Assembly (NCBI GenBank): GCA_019633425.1
Contig: WSUB01000050.1
Location: 124,001-188,000 of the forward strand
Length of the DNA stretch: 64,000 bases
Direction: 5' to 3'
From: Tulasnella sp. 424
Taxonomy: Eukaryota; Basidiomycota; Agaricomycetes; Cantharellales; Tulasnellaceae
Shown: piece by piece, positions 28,533 to 43,146 of the stretch
How positions within the stretch are numbered: the stretch's first letter is position 1
How the letters are laid out: every line of letters begins with the position of its first letter
Made by a program: the position numbers and the translations under genes
The notes under the pieces: model-generated
Seen by the model: the letters and a program-made list of their open reading frames with translations, nothing else
Told to the model about the DNA's origin: nothing
Database searches by the model: none

Positions 28533-28716
28533 GGCAATAATGAAGGGGATCTGAGAGACCTGTACCTGTTTGGGGGTGGTTTCACCCGACCCTCCACGTA
28601 GAGGTCACAATATTTGTACCACCCGTGACTGTCGGAGTTCGCGAACCACCCCTAGCTCTTCTCGTTCCGCCACACTTTCAGCATCGTTTGCAAGCTACTG
28701 TTACGATCGAAATTCA

Positions 28717-29088
28717 ATGGAACAGACCGAGTCAACACATGACGACCTACTGTCTCAGGTTCTGACACCTGGTTCCTCTCGGTACCCCTTCTGGATTGCG
28801 CTTCTCAACGGCGCATTCGCAGCTCTGCTTTGCGTTTTCCTTGGACTCCTGTGGATGACAGGAGGGAACTTTCACGTATTTGTGTTGATTGGAATTGAAA
28901 CGTGCCTTTGGGCAAGTGTCCAATGGTAAGTCCGAGCTGCGCATCCACGATTTTTGGCATCAACCTCACAACGCCGGTTTAGGTTTTTACACGAACTCAA
29001 GAATGCGCCTCCCTCACCAAGCGAACAGTCAAATTCTACCAGCACGATCAACGCAGCGGAAAACACGGAGTCAAAGAAGGACCAATAA
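28717..29088 (+). CDS. PKR1: V-ATPase assembly factor Pkr1
   Basis: Small ER membrane protein needed for assembly of the Vo sector of the vacuolar ATPase. Two exons (28717-28925, 28983-29088) give 104 residues. The family signature is clear: LLSQVLTPGSSRYPFWIALL, then two membrane segments (LLNGAFAALLCVFLGLLWM and FHVFVLIGIETCLWASVQW) separated by the short TGGN turn, and FLHELKN after the splice. A polar Ser-rich tail follows. The start was placed at the Met of MEQTESTHDD, which precedes the conserved region; an in-frame Met at 28570 would add an unlikely extension. Confidence 0.9.
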
Positions 29089-29210
29089 CACTTAGATTAT
29101 CAGACTGATCGAAGCTTGCTGCTGGTCTCATACCACTCCTTTGTCCGTCGAACGCTGTCCTGGGCCAAGGTGAACACTACCAAATACCCTATTACCATGT
29201 AATTTCGCAG

Positions 29211-30025
29211 CTAGTGTTGAAGACACCTACGTTCACGTTCCGTCGCATCCAGACCTTCTCTAAAGTCGCCTCCCCCTTCCGCACTTTCTCCACTAGACCC
29301 GAGACTTGATGCCGCACCACCGAAGTGATTAGCTTGATCCATTAAGTCGATTAGACGGGATTTGAATGCCTTCGTAGAGATATATTATGCTAATCCAAGG
29401 AACGACTTGAGGCGGCCACTCACGTTTAGCAGCGTTGCAGATAACTCCGAGCTTTGGGGATCTTGAAGTCTGCATTGAAGAATATTTTTGAGTTCGGTTC
29501 GCTTTGACAGGACTAAAATGACACTACAAATCTGCCATCATTTTGCCAAAGCCATACCAAGTGCCCGTGCCACCAACGAGGTTCGACAACTTGACACTCC
29601 GCGCGTCAGCTGCGAGGGCTCTCTTCACTTTGGCGCCGAACGGTTGCGGGATTTCTACGTCGACCCAGTCCCTTTTTTCCATCCTGATGGTTAGTCGGTG
29701 TTCGAGCAAGTCAAATGAGGGAGGGAAACGCACTGTAAAGACAAGGTCGGAGCAAGCCAATAGGGCAGCAACATCTTGGTTCCAGCTTTTATCTATCAAT
29801 TAATTTAGACATAGAGCTTTCTCAGTCGGACAGGTAGGGACTTACATCTTTCTCATTTCCACCATCGATGTATCCGAGTCCGGGTACGTCGATTTTGAAG
29901 GTGCATTGGATTTTCTGGAGGAGGGTGTAAGCTAAGAGGAGCGAGGTCCAAGGTACAAGGTATACCGAAGCTCTTACGTGGTTCTCCGCCAAAATGGAGT
30001 CTATCGAATAGTAGTCTGTGTCCAT
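29211..30025 (-). CDS. PSF3: GINS complex subunit Psf3
   Basis: Subunit of the GINS tetramer, which with Cdc45 and Mcm2-7 forms the replicative helicase. Six exons (30025-29978, 29914-29846, 29792-29734, 29683-29528, 29469-29424, 29369-29211) join exactly to 178 residues. Conserved parts are DYYSIDSILAENH, IQCTFKIDVPGLGYIDGG, DIKAGTKMLLPYWLAPTLSL, WVDVEIPQPFGAKVKRAL and the C-terminal helix LLNAFKSRLIDLMDQA. Introns are 58-68 nt except one of 50-55; all are GT-AG. The start was chosen at MDTDYY, the usual Psf3 N-terminus. The gene is divergent from the uL24 gene with 143 bp between starts. Confidence 0.94.
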
Positions 30026-30168
30026 CTTACGCACAGGGTGAGGTCCTTGTTCAGTGTCGGTGTTCGCGTATTTGGCCAGGGTCCATGCAACCGCGGGAAC
30101 GTCTACTACATCCTCTTCCGAAATTTCGATTGCAGCCGCGTTAAGCATCACCCTTCGACTATTCGACA

Positions 30169-31541
30169 ATGAGTAGACTACGCGCCGCTCGGGAACATGC
30201 TGCAACGACTAAATCGACTCTGACACGCGACTTCAAGCATCTCCTCTCTCCCACCAAATTGCATGGCTACGCGGCGAGTGTTCTTGTGCGCGAGCCTCGA
30301 CCTGGTATCCGGCAGCAAGACCGCATCAAGCACTGGAATCTAGTCCCTGGTGACAAAGTTCGCATCATCAATGGCCCATATGCCGACAAAAACACAGTCA
30401 GAGAAGTGGCTAGCGTCAACAAACTGACGAATAAGGTGTACATCAAGGGAATGCCAGTGAGTGACATCGCCCAAAAGGCAGTCGTCCACGGAAATGTCTA
30501 ATAGTTTTCTTTGCAGGGGAAAGGAAGAAGAGCAACTGGCGCTCATCTAAAACCGGAACATTATTCCAACCTCCAGCTACTTGTTGGAAAATATGAAATA
30601 CCCGCCGCCAATGGAGGGACCACAGTCGAGAAGTGAGTGCACTTTGTAATTCAGCCCCTTGTCATGCGCCTCACCGTCGTTCTTAGTGTATGGGCGACCC
30701 GTCTCTCGACCTCCAAGCCATTTTTCATCCGGAAGCATGGCGTTTGGGTCTGGAACCGTTATGCTGCAGCGACATCTCTGGCGCTCCCTACAGTTGACGA
30801 AGCCGTTGATGTCCCAGCACGCAAGAACCGCATCCGGATTCCTTGGCCATCGACCAAGAAAGAAGCCAAGACTCCTAAACGTGCGCTTTCCCCCCGTTTT
30901 CTCGATACCTTCTTTCCTGACGTATGCTCCCAGCTGGTTCGTACGATACCCTTCCGGAAGATGCCCTAGAGGTTACCTGGTCCCCAGTACATCCCAGCAC
31001 TGCTGTCGACTTCTCTACGCTTGAACACCTCTACATTCGCCATCTTCATCCTACACAATCATTCTTTAATCCGCAACCCAGACAGACGCCTGAAGCCAGC
31101 GAACTTGAAGAGGAATTAGGTCTAGACTTGGACGCGAACGCCCCCATCGAGCATTTCCTTGCCGCGGAACTTTCCAACCCTCACTCTCGCACCAAGAAGC
31201 AAAAGCGTTGGCAAGAACGACTAGCGGCCCAAGCTGCTCTCAAGGAGCAGTTCATCAAGCGCGAGATGCAGCGTGCCCGAAGGACTGGTCCTGGAACGGA
31301 ACTCGGTGGACGAAGGATAACGCCACGAGAATCGAGGAGGATTGGAACATGGAAGTGGCAGAATGCTTTGGTTAAGATGAAGTCGGAGGAAAGGCAACAT
31401 AGATGGGTGGCCAGAGGTGGAGAGGAGGCGCGGAAGCGCAGGCAACAAAGGAGTGCCAGGAAACTCAGGAGGCAGGGAGAGAGGCTCCAGGCGCTCGTTC
31501 TTGCCAAAGAGAAGAACCAGGTCGTCCCGAAATCAGCGTAG
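30169..31541 (+). CDS. Mitochondrial ribosomal protein uL24m (MRPL24/Mrpl40)
   Basis: Large-subunit mitochondrial ribosomal protein. Exons 30169-30456 and 30517-30632 carry the KOW domain (HWNLVPGDKVRIINGPYADK and GKGRRATGAHLKPEHYSNLQ). The next exons give VWATRLSTSKPFFIRKHGVW and ARKNRIRIPWPSTK, as in fungal homologues. After another intron the protein continues PGSYDTLPEDALEVTWSP to a very basic, helical C-terminal extension (EEARKRRQQRSARKLRRQG). About 400 residues, longer than bacterial L24 because of this extension. A basic N-terminus suits mitochondrial import. Confidence 0.86.
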
Positions 31542-31638
31542 TTCTCTGTCTGATTTGTTTACGAGAGTTTATCTTTATGGCGTCGCCGTTGATCCCCTGT
31601 CTCGCCATCTTCTCTCTCAGTGCGCTCGAATACCGTAA

Positions 31639-34295
31639 ATGAAGGTTGTTGGATTATTGAGTGGAGGGAAGGACAGCTGCTTCAATCTCGTCCATTGCGT
31701 TCAAAATGGACATGAAGTAATCGCCCTGGCTTCCCTTAGCCCGCCTACTGGCAAAGGTTTGTGGCCGCGCATACGCTTTGTTTTATCCGCTGACTCGCTA
31801 TAAGCGTGCTTATAGAGGAGATCGATTCCTATATGTATCAGACCGTCGGCCAGGACGCGATCGAAGTGGTCGCGGCTGCGTTAGACCTTCCGTTGGTTCG
31901 ACGAGTCATAGTAGGGACTGCCGTCGAGCAAGGCTCCGAGTACGGCAAAAGGAGTACGCTTGGCTCGGTAACAGGGGACGAAACCGAAGACATGTATGAG
32001 TTGTTGTTCTCCGTCAAGGTCGGGATCCCCAGAAAACCGAGAAGTTCAGCTTAGTCACAAGATTTCTTCTAGGAAAAATACCCTGAAGTCGAAGCCGTTT
32101 CGGTTGGCGCTATCCTTTCGAGCTATCAAAGGGTGAGAGTTGAGCACGTGTAGGTGGCTTTTGCTGTAAGTCGTCGATGAAGGGGGCATACGTGATGCAG
32201 ACATTAGGATTTTCATACAGGTGCCGTCGGCTAGGCTTGACACCCCTAGCTTACTTATGGCAAAGAAATCAAGCAGAACTTCTCTCGGAGATGATAAGTG
32301 CAGGATTGGAGGCGGTTCTCATAAAAGTAGCTGGTATCGGGCTGACTGACCGTCACCTCGGCAAATCCTTAGCACAGATGCAGCCCACGCTGCAAAAGCT
32401 AGTATGGACAACCTTAAATTGCATTCAAATGCGTTCTAACAGCGCATCCCATAGAATAGCTTATACGGTGCTCACATCTGCGGCGAGGGCGGGGAGTATG
32501 AGACCCTTACACTGGATTGCCCCCTCTTCAAGTCGAGTATTGTACTGTAGGTCCCCTTCCCCAATCGTATACATCTTCGCCTCATTAATCTCGCTCAGAC
32601 TTGAGACAGAGCCTGTTGTTCAAGATGAAAGCAATGCTGGAATGGTTGCATACCTGCGCATCAAGCAAGCTCGACTTGAAGCCAAGGAGCCTACAAATGG
32701 CCATGTAGTCGTCCCGCCCACACTCGACGATCGATACGTCCGTATAAGTGACTCGGTTGCGCAGAAGACAGGAATGTATATTACAGAAGGATTTCCGCCC
32801 ACTACGCATCCGTCGACTACTGAGGTTCATACTCGGCGGGGTGGTAGATGGGTTGGGGTATCTGGAGTAAAATGCCGGTCCGAAGTCACAGGAGGGCAAG
32901 ATCTAGAGGAAGAAGTTCGCGGTTGCTTTTTGCAATTACAAGGCGAGTCTACTCAACTGGCGAAAGGGGGGTTGACGAAACGACTGAACAGCCTGTACTG
33001 AGTAGAGGAATTAGCGGGGCACGGGCTCAACCTTACCCACATCTCACACATCAACGTTTACATATCGGATATGAGCCTTTTCGCACGCGTAAACAGCGTG
33101 TACGGGGCTTTCTTTGGTACTAGTCCACCAACTCGCGCTTGTATCGCTGTGGATCTTCCTCCGGGCACCAGGGTCATCATGGACTGCATTGCGTATGCAG
33201 AAGGCACGCCTCACGACAGGCAGGCGCTTCATGTCCAGGGTATAAGTTACTGGGCCGCAGCAAACATCGGACCGTACTCACAAGCCGTGGCGGTAAGTGA
33301 AGTCTTCTCGGCGGTGCTTGAGCCTCGTGCTAACGCCCATTAGGTCGGAGGCGAACTTTTCGTCTCCGGTCAGATAGGGTTGATCCCGGCTCAAATGCAA
33401 TTACCGTCTCCACCGAACCTTGGAATGGAATCGGCATTAGCCTTCCAGCACCTTGACCGGATTACCACGCTGACCAAGGCAAACTCGGGGAGGGACTGGT
33501 CACCTATCGCTCAGAGCGCAATCATCTGGACGGAAAGCGCCGAACACTTTGACGGTGCTCGGGCAGCCTGGGCCAAGTACAGCGAGGTAAGCTCGGCTGT
33601 TTCGATCACCTGCCCCGTTCGATTATGAACTTGACATCATGCAGGAGAGCCAGTACCATATTCCCTCGCTGTTCGTAGCGTGCAAGACCATTCCTAAGAG
33701 CGGTATGATCGAAGTGCAAATGTTGCAACATACTGGTCTTGCGTCTTTGAAGGACCAAGAGACGGGAATGTTCGAGGACAAGCGCGTTGTCCCAGAAGTC
33801 GGTGTTGGTGAGCGCTTGCACGATTATAGTGCCTCCATGTGATACCAACGGGCGAATGGGTGACTCCCTTTGCAGTGCGAGGGGAAAATTGGCTTCTTTC
33901 TACTGTCAGAACGGAGGATATTTGCCTGGCTCTTCTGACAGTGCGAGGTAAATTTGGGAGGGGAGGGGAGGGTCGGCTCGTGACTGAGGACGCGCATTTC
34001 AGGCGGCGTTACAACCAGCCCATCCTTTCCACAAAGTCTTGCGGAGCTGAAGGAAAAATCTGTGTCGATACGACTCTTCTACACCTCCGACTCCGCGTCA
34101 CGTAAGCATCCAACGTCGGCGTCTCGGGTTTGTCTGATTCTAGGGCCTCCCCTTGTTGCAGTCAATTTCTTGAACACCTTCTTGGCGGGTTATCCTCGTT
34201 CTCCAGTACCATGCAGAGCTCTCGGGAGTCAAGACGAAGGCTGGGATGCTGCCTTGCTGATTTTTGCTGCATTCGATGACAAGGAGGCTGGCTGA
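31639..34295 (+). CDS. DPH6: Diphthamide synthase Dph6 with C-terminal RidA-like domains
   Basis: ATP-dependent ammonia ligase for the last step of diphthamide formation on elongation factor 2. The N-terminal ATP-pyrophosphatase domain begins MKVVGLLSGGKDSCFNLVHC with the PP-loop intact. It continues through SSYQRVRVEHVCRRLGL, ETLTLDCPLF and the conserved GAHICGEGGEYETLTLDCP, formed across a splice. Two YjgF/RidA-like domains follow (INVYISDMSLFARVN, YSQAVAVGGELFVSGQIG). The C-terminus (PVPCRALGSQDEGWDAALLI) is reached by splicing from about 33,811 onward; the apparent stop at 33842 is intronic. One intron (32943-33005) has a GC donor (CAAG|GCGAGT). About 740 residues, the expected fungal architecture. 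Confidence 0.9.
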
Positions 34296-34429
34296 TTGGG
34301 TGGTGTGGTGGTGTGTTTGTTCGAGGGGATGCACTGTAGCCGAGCCGATGTCGACGCGTTCAGTCTCACCTAGATAACCACACCGGCAAAGCTCTTCTAC
34401 TCTCTCTTTACTCCTGCAATAGATCTCCT

Positions 34430-35057
34430 ATGGCATTTCGCATGCTTGTATCAGCCTCTCGTCCGCTAAGGTCTCTTTCAAGTCGGGCAGTTGCGACAGT
34501 TTTTGTTCGGTCGGCTCCAACGGCACTCAGACTCCTTTCGGGCACATCGCGCGTTGTACCACACTACCCCCAATCGAGTATCACAAATGCAGATGGTCGA
34601 TTATTCAGCTCTTCCTCACGAGCGAGAGCGACGGAAGATAATGACGCAGATTACCGGATATTTGTGGAACGGCTCAAAAATTCTCCACAAATGCAGAAAA
34701 TTGCCAATAGCCCCGAAGCTATGGCAGCGCTGATGGAGATTGGGAAAATTCTGCAGGATTCCGGTGAGCCTTTAGCATGCTATTTGACTCGCAGCACGTA
34801 GGTTGACATATGGTTGCCCAGGCATTAACATGACCCGGAAACCCTCTATGTTCGAAATGATGAAGTTGGCTTCAAACATGGAATTCCGTGCTGCTGCCAA
34901 CAAAGTAAGTACCGTGACGTTCAGACAATCTACTCCATAGTTTAACCTGTCGTCCCCCTAGGTCGCCGAGGAGTTTAAGAAAGCCGGCGTTGAACTGAAC
35001 AGCGAATCTATGATGCAGATGTTTGGGAACAGCCCATTAACTGGGCCGAAGAAATAA
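34430..35057 (+). CDS. Small conserved-looking protein, probably mitochondrial
   Basis: Three exons (34430-34763, 34822-34904, 34962-35057) join in frame to 170 residues. The N-terminus is rich in Arg, Ser and Ala without acidic residues (MAFRMLVSASRPLRSLSSR), typical of a mitochondrial presequence. The mature part is helical, with VERLKNSPQMQKIANSPEAM, MFEMMKLASNMEFRAAANK and AEEFKKAGVELNSESMMQMF. No family was recognised. The Met-rich repeated helices hint at a binding or assembly factor, but that is a guess. Confidence 0.75.
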
Positions 35058-35209
35058 AGAGCCCCATGTTTCTGGACTGCCCTTGTACAGTTGCTATTCC
35101 CCTGTTCAACAATGCAATCCATTCTCCACCTTCCGCTTTCGAAAAGCAACCAGTCATGTGATCCCAGATTTCTCAGTCAGACAAGCTTCTCCCTCACCCA
35201 AGCGAACGA

Positions 35210-36194
35210 ATGGCAGCACCAATCCGCTTACAATCGTATGCTACACGTGCATCCCGACAATCTAACCCAGCCGCGAAGGCCCTCCTGGAGGTGATGGAGC
35301 GCAAGAAATCGAACTTGTGCGTCAGCGTCGACGTGACCAAGAAGGAAGCCTTCCTCCGGATCGTCGAGGCAGCTGGACCTAGTGTTTGCTTGGTGAAGGT
35401 AAAATTTCATCGTGTATTTCATAGGTTGCAGGCCTTGAATTAAAGGCTCTCTCGGTTGTTAGACACATATCGACATCATCGAGGACTTTGACGAGGACCT
35501 CATCGTGCGGCTAACCGAGTTGAGCAAGAAACACGATTTCTTAATATTCGAGGATCGGAAATTTGCGGACATCGGCAAGTCTTATCTCATTTCTTAGACT
35601 TGGGAAGCTTTCGCTCGTTCTGAATGCACATTTTCAGGTAATACTGTCGTCTTGCAATATTCCCGTGGCGTTCACAAAATTGCCAGTTGGTCCCACATTA
35701 CCAACGCCCACCCGGTTCCAGGTCCTGGGATAGTCAAAGGACTGGCGTCTGTAGGCCTTCCACTGGGGCGTGGCCTATTGCTGCTTGCCGAAATGAGTTC
35801 TCAAGGCACTCTGGCTCAAGGCGAATACACTAAACAGGCGGTCGCAATGGCTCGGGCCCATCAGGACTTTGTGATTGGTTTTATCGCAATGAAGCGCCTG
35901 GAAGATCAAGAGCCAACTGCTCATCCCAATCCAGCAGAAGAACAAGACTTTCTGATCCTCACTCCAGGGGTGGGACTGGACACAAAGGGAGATGGAATGG
36001 GGCAGCAGTACAAGACTCCACGAGAAGTTGTGTTGGAACGTGGATGTGATGTGATTATCGTTGGCAGAGGGATATACGGAAAAGGAGAAGGTGCTGATTC
36101 GGAGGTGATTAAGACAGAGGCTGAGCGGTACCGGGCGGAAGGTTGGCGAGCCTACGAGGAAAGGATCGCGGGCGGGTCGTCGCCGTCGGCGTAA
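35210..36194 (+). CDS. URA3: Orotidine 5'-phosphate decarboxylase
   Basis: Catalyses the last step of UMP synthesis in the cytosol. Three exons (35210-35398, 35463-35574, 35638-36194) give 285 residues. Family motifs are [15 protein letters not shown], the catalytic [16 protein letters not shown] (Asp-Lys-x-x-Asp pattern formed across the last splice) and [53 protein letters not shown] and the phosphate-binding IIVGRGIYG complete the barrel. The second intron (35575-35637) has a GC donor (ATCG|GCAAGT). The nearby GT at 35579 would give an immediate stop. The upstream pathway gene URA4 is in the same window. Confidence 0.96.
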
Positions 36195-36508
36195 ACGTTA
36201 CTGAGAATAAAATGGAAGTACTTCTGTATCCGTTCGTAGCTAAGGGACGCTGAGAGACGTAAGGAGGTGGTAAAGAACGGAGGTTCCTACGGCGACCCGA
36301 TTGGATCTAGTGGTTTGGACGGGTCGAAAACACTCGTTCGACGAAACTTGCCTCCAAACCCCTGCCACCTGCCTCCCCCCGAGCCTTCGCTTCCTCTGCG
36401 TTGCCTTTGGCCAATTTTCTTTTTCGCTTCCCACTCAGCAAAGTCTCATCTCATCTTCCGCGACCTTCCCTCTTCTGCACAGTTCTTATTGTACTCTTGA
36501 AATTCCCA
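36195..36508. promoter_or_regulatory. Upstream region of the NDR kinase gene
   Basis: 314 bases from the URA3 stop to the kinase start. The last 120 bases are rich in pyrimidines (CTTCCTCT, TTTTTCGCTTCC), a common feature of fungal promoters near transcription starts. No specific operator was identified. Confidence 0.4.
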
Positions 36509-38465
<1,957 letters not shown>

Positions 38466-38674
38466 CGACTCAATTGCGCAAGGCTCCTCCTGGCGGATGT
38501 TCGCCTCCATATCTTTTTACGCATTTCTTCCGAATGCAGGGTATTTCAATTCAACAGTGTGTGCTTGTATGATTACGACAGATCTAGATACGTAGAAAGA
38601 AAGGCATGTGTCTTGTGAGGGTATCAATTCGATGGTACATTCCTAGGCTGTAATTGTGGTCGCACCTAGTTATA

Positions 38675-41600
38675 TCAAAACCACGCCGTTAGCTGGATGC
38701 GAAGATAAGGTTCTGTGTGACTTACAAGTTCCAGGAAGAGTGGAAGCAATCCCGGGACAACCTGTAATTCGGGTTCCTTGGGTGCTAATATTCCTTTACG
38801 TCTGGGAGTCTTTGGCGTTCTGGGCGTGGCAGGGGTAGCAGGGGTTCCACGACCGTGCCTACCAGAAGAACCGGACGAACTCTTGAGATGGAGAGCCTCG
38901 ATGGTTTTCTGACGACGTGGACCAGAAGCACTGCTCGGCGCCGATCCACTGCCAGAGCTGTGAGTGAGAGTCATGGAAGGACGAGGCGACGGAACATCGT
39001 CCTTGGGCGGTGGCGGTGGTGGCGGCCCATCATGGGAAGGCAACGAAGGAAGCGATTTCTTGCGATTGGGGGGAGGATGATGATGATGATGATGATGAGG
39101 GTGGCCGTTCGGCGCGTGCTTTGTGGCAGTCGATGATTTGGTTCGGTGTGACGACAACGTTGAGTTGTCATCCGAGCTGGATTCCTCTTCGCTCGAGGTG
39201 TAATCTTCCGAGCTGTCTGAGAGCTCATCGATGTCACCCTGCATGAGCTCTCCCAAGCTCAGATCCCCAATGACGCCCTCGACCAGGTCTTGAGCAGCTT
39301 CCTCCTCGGCTGCATCGACGTCATTCTTCACCCGACCATCAAACCTCCTCCGCACTTTCTCTTCGTGTGAAACCTTCAGTTTGTAGTGGTACAGAGCAAC
39401 TGCATCGACTTCCTTGAATATTGCCACTCGTTCGGACTCGGCGTGTGGAAGGATGTATTCGAGGCTGATATCCTGGCCCAAGCCCTCCCTCATCAGAGTG
39501 AGGAAGAGTTCGACCCAGTGAGTGAGGCTGTCGAATAGACCTTCGCCTTTCGAGTGAACCTTGTGCACGAAGTGGTAGAATGGCTGTTCGTGGCGTTGAA
39601 CGAGGTCGATGAAAGTCTCAACGGTTCTTGCCGGATTTTCGTCACCCACTAGGAGCAGGTCGGTGAGACACTCGAATTCATAAAGGTAAAAAAATAAAAC
39701 TCACGTTCATCGACTTTCTCGACCGTAGCTATAAGGTCGTTGATGAAATTCTGCAGGTCTGATAGCGAGTCTGCAATACTCGCGGCTTTGTAAACTTGGG
39801 CTAACGGCGAGTAGAAAATGGTTATGATATCTTTCAACAGCTCTGCCGTCGTGCTCTATCGAAGGCCAGGTCGTTAGAAGTTATATTAACACCGACCAAA
39901 ATATGGCATACCTCAAAAATCAGCTCAATCAATTGCTCCTTGTCCCTCAACCTGCCGTAGAGTCTCATGAGCACCCCTAGATCTTCATAAAGCCAGCCGT
40001 CCTCGTCGGAAGGACCTTCGTCTTCCTCAGAGTCATAGTCTAGAGCTTCTTTCCTCTTCGCATATTGTGCATGGGCTTTGCTGCACTTCGCCACCCGTTG
40101 CATCTGGGCACGATTCAGGGCGGGCCGTTCTGGAGAGCGCATGATGACAGTAAGCAGGCTGCTCTTCGTTTCCGCTGTAGTGAGTCCATGTTGAGAATTA
40201 ATAACTCCTTTTGACACGAATACGAGGACACGACGTACCAGCCTCGGCTCTGTAAAATTCTTGGATCGCGCTGGGTGCGTAAACGTACTGCCGCACTTTC
40301 TCGCAAAGCACAGGATCCTCCACTTTATCTGAAACCAAGAGAATATCTTCCTTGAGAGCGTTGACTTCCTCCGTTAACGAGCTTGTGAACATCCTGAAAC
40401 ATCGGCCCCATAATCAGTGGCTCTGCCGTAAAGGTTCTAAGGCCGAAGCTCCATACCGCTGCAGCAAGCTCCTGCCGCCAAAGGGCTGGGCCGTAAACAG
40501 GTCAAGGATGCCTCGGATCATTCCAACTGGATTGCTGATCCTTAGGATACCCTTCATGACGGTGTAGGGCATCAGACCGTGAAGCCGTTTGAGACTTGCG
40601 AAGGTTTCGGACGCGGAATCGGCGGCGATTAGCTGCTGGAAGATGGTCGACGCCAAACTACAGAAACAGGCAGTCATCGCTTTAGTTATTGCGGGAAACA
40701 GCATCTCAGAGCCCCTCAAGCACGACGCACGTTACACGACCCCATTCGAGGACCGCTCTAAAGTCTTGGGGCAGATCCTTGACGTTTGGTGTGGAACGAA
40801 TCACAGCGAAAATATGTGTCAAGCCATCTGACGAAGTGTCCAGAGTCAGCAGGGTTGCCGATTCGAAAGCGAAAGAGCTTGGAAACAGACCTTTGCCCAT
40901 CGCATCAGCCTTGATATTGCTCATCGCAGATCTCAATTTCTCGACTCTTTCTTTCACCTCGGCCTCGAACTTCTTTCGACCTTCCTCCCGCAAATGGTCA
41001 GCCTCCTCCCGTCTCTGCGCGTCCTCCAACTCTTCGGGTTTCAATCGAATTGCACCGGAAGTCAAGAAGCTGCGCAGGACAGGCGACGAGGCGATGACTG
41101 GGCGATTCAGTAAGCCGTTTATGTAGTACCGCAGAGTAAGTCTGTTCTTCTCCCGTGTTAGGCGGTATTGAGAGACGGACACGGTGGAAGCCATGGTTTG
41201 AGAGCGAGCCATAGGAGGAGGAATTGGCATGGATGCGCTGGTCGGTGTTCGTGACACAGGTGGACTTTCTGAAGTGGGGCTCCCTGTCATGTATGCCGAG
41301 CCGGCCGTCGACATTGTCGCGGAGCGGTCTTTGACCGGGGGTGGAGGGATGACCTCCTCGGGATGTTCTTTGCGAAGCTGATCCATAACGAAATATGAGT
41401 TCAGATGGATCGACTAAATAGTGTGTTTAAATGACGTACCGTGTCCCAAAGCGTCTTGAAATCTCCAAATCGTCGAGCGACGAATACGTCTGGAGCTCCG
41501 GTCCGTCGGGTCCGGATTATAAATTCGTCATGGGCTTTAGTTCTAAGAGTCTTCTTCTCTATAACGGAGCGAACCCCTATCACGTTGACTTCGAATACGT

Positions 41601-42297
41601 CTTGAGTCGTATGTCTGAGGGCCCGTTCGCGTCGCCGACGGGCAAGAGTTTCTAGACGGTCCAAGTCGGTCTGGGTCAGACGTACGACCTCCTCTTTGTC
41701 CGTCAACTTGACTGCCGAGCCCATGAGCAGGGTCAGCTGCTTCTCGAGTTTGTGGATGACCTTCTGCCTGCCAAGCTCCTCGGCATCTTCGTCTTTCTTG
41801 TCGATGGTGGCGTTGTATCCTCCGGTTAGATTACGAGCGAGAAGCGAATCGACAAAGGGTTGCAACTTCTGGGGGAAGAAGTTCTTTGGCGCTGATGCGA
41901 AGAATGGGAAGGTCAAGAAGAACTGGCGGAAGATGAATTTGAAGAATACGAGGTCGTAGACGTCGGCAGACTCCTTGGGTGGAGGTGTGAACGGGGAACC
42001 CAGGTACGAGAGAATTGATACATTAGGATTCGATGCAGGGTTTGAGATGACTTTGAGTTCCTTCCCGAATTGAAGAGATATTAGAGACTTCTTAAGGTAG
42101 TGGGCTCGGATTGCGGTGAGCTCGGCAGGGTTGGACTGGGGGCTCATGGATTGCTGAGAGGGAGAAGGCTCGCGAGTCGCGTCTTTTACACCATTAGGAG
42201 GCTGCGGCTGAGTTGAATCCACTGCCACCATGTGGTCTTTGCCGTCCACACTGCTGTGTGGTATAGTGCTGGGGTCTACTTGCAGTTGAGAGGACAT
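38675..42297 (-). CDS. PX-domain protein with PXB and DUF3818 regions
   Basis: Membrane-associated protein of about 1,070 residues from eight or so exons. The N-terminal PX-associated region has IRAHYLKKSLISLQFGKEL and FFKFIFRQFFLTFPFF. The PX domain, a phosphoinositide binder in other proteins, runs from DVFEVNVIGVRSVIEKK through IIRTRRTGAPDVFVARRFGD. It is interrupted by a Ser/Pro insert, then RLTLRYYINGLLNRPVI. A long helical DUF3818-like region follows (LHGLMPYTVMKGILRISNPV, ELLKDIITIFYSPL, FIDLVQRHEQPFYHFVHKVH). The tail is disordered, with an acidic-Ser patch, a seven-His run, PPPPPPP and basic repeats, ending GLLPLFLELV. A role in endosomal or vacuolar traffic is inferred. Confidence 0.86.
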
Positions 42298-43146
42298 TGG
42301 TGGTTAAAGCCGAGGGCGAGTCTGTCCGGAAGCCGAGCCTTGGGGTCGCGTTCGTAAGTTATGCCGGGAGGCCGCTGGAGGCGGTGGAGGGTGGATAGAG
42401 GTGGCGAGTAGCTCGGGGAGATGAACGAGGTCAGTGACGAGGTGATAGAGAGCGCATGAACATCTCTGAGCACATATTTAGCTTGGTTAGAATTGCCGGT
42501 CCAAGTCGAGACGGCCCCAGGGACCAACGTCATTGTTTGGTCAGCACCAAAATCATTGCCGAGCTGTCATTACTTCCATTAAATGACGATATAGCAAGTC
42601 TGTGAATACAAGCTGAACATCGACGTTGCGCAGTAACCAAAGTGGGAAACGAGAAACGCGATCAAGGGCGTGACGGGAATCGAGGGCGAATCGAGTGAAA
42701 TATCCTCGGTTGCGATGCCCCCTCGAGTCTTTGTACGAGATCTAAAAAACCCAGCATTCGGAAGTAAGGAAAGTACTAAAATTAATTTGGGTACTAAGAG
42801 ATCACTGAGAGGCCCATGGCCTCTGGTGTATTAAGGAAGTTGTTCACTCTAGCGCTCCTAAGAATGACATAATCACTGCAGTTTTAGTGGCGGGGTTAGG
42901 GATCGTCCATCCATCATGATCAATGGTCCTAAACCAGTCCAAGACGCCAGTCGCGAGAAGTACTATACAGAATTATCTAGACCCGTCAGACTTTGAAGGG
43001 GGCAGATTGGTGGCGTTGCTCTCACGGTCCCCTTCAGTATCCACCCCTTCTTCCACCACTAAAATAATCCTTTCGTTATAGATACAAGCACTGGATCAGC
43101 CACCCTGCCTCCAAAGATAGAATAAAATTGAAACTTTTGGCGAACA
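42298..43146. promoter_or_regulatory. Divergent intergenic region, PX gene and DOM34
   Basis: 849 bases between divergent starts of the PX-domain gene and DOM34, so it contains both promoters. Short open frames on the minus strand next to the PX gene have no recognisable content. No specific motif was identified. Confidence 0.4.

Noticed and set aside
39073..39105. GAT trinucleotide run as a regulatory or CRISPR-like repeat
   Set aside because: It encodes the seven-His run of the PX-domain protein on the minus strand.
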